Positions 61,876 through 64,000 of a stretch of DNA of 64,000 nt are shown piece after piece. This DNA comes from Mongoliibacter sp. (GTDB taxonomy: Bacteria > Bacteroidota > Bacteroidia > Cytophagales > Cyclobacteriaceae): the NCBI RefSeq assembly GCF_007692705.1, contig NZ_REBN01000201.1, positions 1-64,000 of the forward strand, in the 5' to 3' direction. The notes under the pieces are model-generated. The model was given only the letters and a program-made list of their open reading frames with translations. It had not been told where the DNA came from and ran no database searches. The position numbers were made by a program, and so were the translations under genes. The number at the start of each line of letters is the position of its first letter. Position 1 is the stretch's first letter.

Positions 61876-63063
61876 TTAATTCTTGTCTTCTGGAACAAGA
61901 TATTTTTGTTGTTTGGGTAGGGTGAAAAGATAAAAAAATGCAAAAATTGAAGAAACTGCTGCTATGCTGAATACCATTGGGAAATTTTCGGATTTATTGG
62001 CAAAGACATAGCCCGATACGAGGGCCCCAATACCTATTCCAGCTTCCAAGGCAATATACATGGTAGCCAAAGCCCTACCTCTAAAAGCATCCAATGATAA
62101 ATCTATCGTCCATGCAGAAATTGTAGGAGAGTTCATCCCAACAGAAGCACCGAAAATTACTCCTCCGAAAAGTAACATCCCCTTGGTCTGCGCAAAAGCG
62201 ATGACAAACATTGCTATGGCCATAGAGAGCGTTGCAGCTTTCATTACTGGAATTCTCCCGTATCTATCTGAGGTTTTTCCGGCGATTATCCTGATGCCAA
62301 GTGATGAAAGTGTGAATACAGCAAAGAAAAGTCCTTTGTTTTTAATACCCAAGTATTCTGAATAATCCGGTATAATTGTCAGTACTGTTCCAAATGAAAA
62401 CACCGTTAACAAAAGTACCAAGGAGGGCACCAATACTCTTTTTTCTATAATTTCATGTCTATTCAATTTGAAAAGACGGATGTTCATTTTTTCTTTATCA
62501 GTTACGGTTTCTTTCAGCCTGATGATGACCAATATGGAAAGAATTGAGAAACCTGCTGAAGTATAAAATAAAGGTTGAATTCCCCATATACTGGCAATAT
62601 ACCCACCTAGTGCAGGACCAGCTGCCATTCCTAATGAACCAAATAGAGACTGGATACCCATAGCTTCTCCGCGACGGTTGAAAGGAACTATATCCGCGAC
62701 ATAAGCAGAAGTACCGGTAGGAGTGAAGCCTGTGGAAAATCCGTGAACGAATCTCAAGAAGAGAAATCCGGCTACAGAGGTGATTATGGGGTACAACAAG
62801 CTTACCACAAAGCAAATAGCCGCGCCAACTACCATAACAGGGATTCTGCCAATTTTATCTGCTAATTTACCACTGAAAGGCCTGGAAAGCCCAGCTGTCA
62901 ATGTGAAAAGTGCAATAATTAAACCTTTATAATCCTCACCACCCAAGGATGTCAGGTAAGCAGGCAATTCAGGGATAATCATATTGAAGCTCGCAAAGAA
63001 CAAAAAGGAACTCAGACAGAGTACAAAGAAGTTCAAATTGAAAAAAGGAGGGAGCAGTTTCAT
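61876..63063 (-). CDS. MFS transporter
   Basis: This 395-residue protein has twelve membrane segments in two halves. Motif A is present in both: GKLADKIGRIPV (after TM2) and GKTSDRYGRIPV (after TM8). GFSTGFTPTGTSAYVADIVPFNRRGEAMGIQ is the conserved TM4-5 region. It resembles the drug-efflux DHA1 group; the substrate is unknown. It begins after a 94-base gap from prfB on the same strand. The 238-base gap behind it holds no convincing gene; the 64-residue + strand ORF there is unlikely to be real. Confidence 0.9.
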   Translation of the reverse strand: MKLLPPFFNLNFFVLCLSSFLFFASFNMIIPELPAYLTSLGGEDYKGLIIALFTLTAGLSRPFSGKLADKIGRIPVMVVGAAICFVVSLLYPIITSVAGFLFLRFVHGFSTGFTPTGTSAYVADIVPFNRRGEAMGIQSLFGSLGMAAGPALGGYIASIWGIQPLFYTSAGFSILSILVIIRLKETVTDKEKMNIRLFKLNRHEIIEKRVLVPSLVLLLTVFSFGTVLTIIPDYSEYLGIKNKGLFFAVFTLSSLGIRIIAGKTSDRYGRIPVMKAATLSMAIAMFVIAFAQTKGMLLFGGVIFGASVGMNSPTISAWTIDLSLDAFRGRALATMYIALEAGIGIGALVSGYVFANKSENFPMVFSIAAVSSIFAFFYLFTLPKQQKYLVPEDKN

Positions 63064-63157
63064 GAAGCTTTTGATCGGGGCATATAAATCAGTTCTTTAC
63101 ATAACTGCTGTATAAAAAAAGATTCCCAGAGCCAAAGTTCTGGAAATCTTATAGTCA

Positions 63158-64000
63158 TTAGTCTTTACTTGCTTCTTTTTCGCTTTGAGCTAGAAGGTAA
63201 GCTTTGATGAATTCACCTAATCCGCCATCTAAGACACTTTGAGCATCAGAGGTTTCATGACCTGTTCTGGCATCCTTTACCAATTTGTATGGATGTAGTA
63301 CGTAGTTTCTGATCTGGGAACCAAAGTCAATCTTCATTTTTCCGGATTCGATCTTTGCCCTTTCAGCATTCCTCTTTTCCATTTCAAGTTGATAAAGCCT
63401 AGATTTCAACATCTGCATTGCTTTTTCCCTGTTGGCAAGCTGAGATCTTTCTATCTGACAGACAACTACGATGCCTGTTGGTTTATGGGTCAACTGTACC
63501 TTGGTTTCAACCTTGTTTACATTTTGTCCTCCCGCACCTCCAGACCTGGAAGTGTGCAGCTCCACATCTGATGGATTGATTTCAATTTCAATAGAATCAT
63601 CCACTACAGGATATGCATATACAGAAGCAAAAGAAGTATGTCTTCTCCCATTACTGTCGAATGGCGAAATTCTTACAAGCCTGTGTACACCGGATTCTGA
63701 TTTTAGGAACCCGTAAGCTAATGGACCTTCAAATTCCAATGTCACGGATTTAATTCCGGCAACTTCGCCTTCCTGTAAGTCAACTTCACGGACTTTATAA
63801 CCGTTTTTCTCTCCCCACATGATATACATTCTCATCAAGATGGATGCCCAGTCATTACTTTCTGTTCCACCTGCACCGGGATTGATTTCAAGCATGGCAT
63901 TGAGTTGATCCTCTTCTTCGCCAAGCATTTTTTTCAACTCCAGGTCTTCTACTGCTTCTAGGGTTTTTTTGTATTCGGATTTGATTTCTTCTTCTGAAAC
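63158..64000 (-). CDS. prfB: Peptide chain release factor 2, 5' end outside the window
   Basis: RF2 ends translation at UGA and UAA. The visible 280 residues include the GGQ catalytic loop in [14 protein letters not shown] and the SPF anticodon-like motif in [16 protein letters not shown], which marks RF2 rather than RF1. [24 protein letters not shown] and the C-terminal [25 protein letters not shown] also match. The ORF track stops at a Met (63937), but the frame stays open to base 64000 ([22 protein letters not shown]...), so the true start and any frameshift site lie beyond the right edge. Confidence 0.96.
   Translation of the reverse strand, partial: VSEEEIKSEYKKTLEAVEDLELKKMLGEEEDQLNAMLEINPGAGGTESNDWASILMRMYIMWGEKNGYKVREVDLQEGEVAGIKSVTLEFEGPLAYGFLKSESGVHRLVRISPFDSNGRRHTSFASVYAYPVVDDSIEIEINPSDVELHTSRSGGAGGQNVNKVETKVQLTHKPTGIVVVCQIERSQLANREKAMQMLKSRLYQLEMEKRNAERAKIESGKMKIDFGSQIRNYVLHPYKLVKDARTGHETSDAQSVLDGGLGEFIKAYLLAQSEKEASKD

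Overview
The window looks like the chromosome of a marine or aquatic Bacteroidota, most likely a Cytophagales member of the Cyclobacteriaceae/Algoriphagus type. The reasons are a SusC/SusD pair, a type IX secretion Plug-domain protein, DUF3276 and Lacal_2735-type proteins, a YchF-AI-2E pair, FG-GAP/UnbV proteins, low GC, and recurrent TAnnTTTG promoter -7 boxes instead of an E. coli-type -10. No rRNA, tRNA, phage, insertion sequence or CRISPR array was seen. Nearly all of it is single-copy chromosomal content, broken into short operons that are closed by clear intrinsic terminators.

Region 1 (1-14.2 kb) is a carbohydrate-use locus. A SusC-like TonB receptor, a SusD-like lipoprotein and a GH18 chitinase-type lipoprotein are followed by a LacI-type regulator and a ROK-type sugar kinase, all on the + strand. 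Facing them is a - strand operon with a ROK-type repressor, a giant FG-GAP/ASPIC-UnbV protein and a vanadium-haloperoxidase/PAP2-like enzyme. Intrinsic terminators sit directly in front of the chitinase and lacI start codons, so the distal genes probably depend on read-through or internal promoters.

Region 2 (14.3-22.1 kb, - strand) holds a DUF6600-type Ser/Arg-rich repeat protein, a 56-residue Lacal_2735-type protein missing from the ORF track, a MORN-repeat protein, and a tightly coupled run: YheT-type hydrolase, SRAP protein, MBL-fold hydrolase, FabH, and a small unknown protein. Region 3 (22.1-31.5 kb) holds pyruvate dehydrogenase E2 with a very good promoter, HslV, a TetR-like/ABC1-kinase pair, a PQQ-type sugar dehydrogenase lipoprotein, and an ABC-F ATPase overlapping a T9SS Plug protein.

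Region 4 (31.5-48.6 kb) holds an orphan Cas6-like protein, YchF, two AI-2E permeases, a DUF3276 protein, a ferredoxin divergent from a LuxC-type acyl-CoA reductase, an AtoE-type transporter, aconitase, a porin, a multi-PAS hybrid histidine kinase, a TPR lipoprotein, a CDF metal transporter with a Cys-rich tail, and a possible 28-residue membrane peptide. Region 5 (48.8-64 kb) holds M20, M3 and M24 peptidases, an Lrp regulator, a NUDIX hydrolase, MATE and MFS transporters, a hotdog thioesterase, a YhhN protein, a secreted unknown protein split by one in-frame TAG, and the 3' part of prfB running off the right edge.

I did not find a clearly new defence or mobile system. The best leads are the TAG-split secreted protein, the Cas6 without CRISPR partners, the terminator-before-start architecture, the ROK/FG-GAP/haloperoxidase operon, and the short membrane peptide unit.
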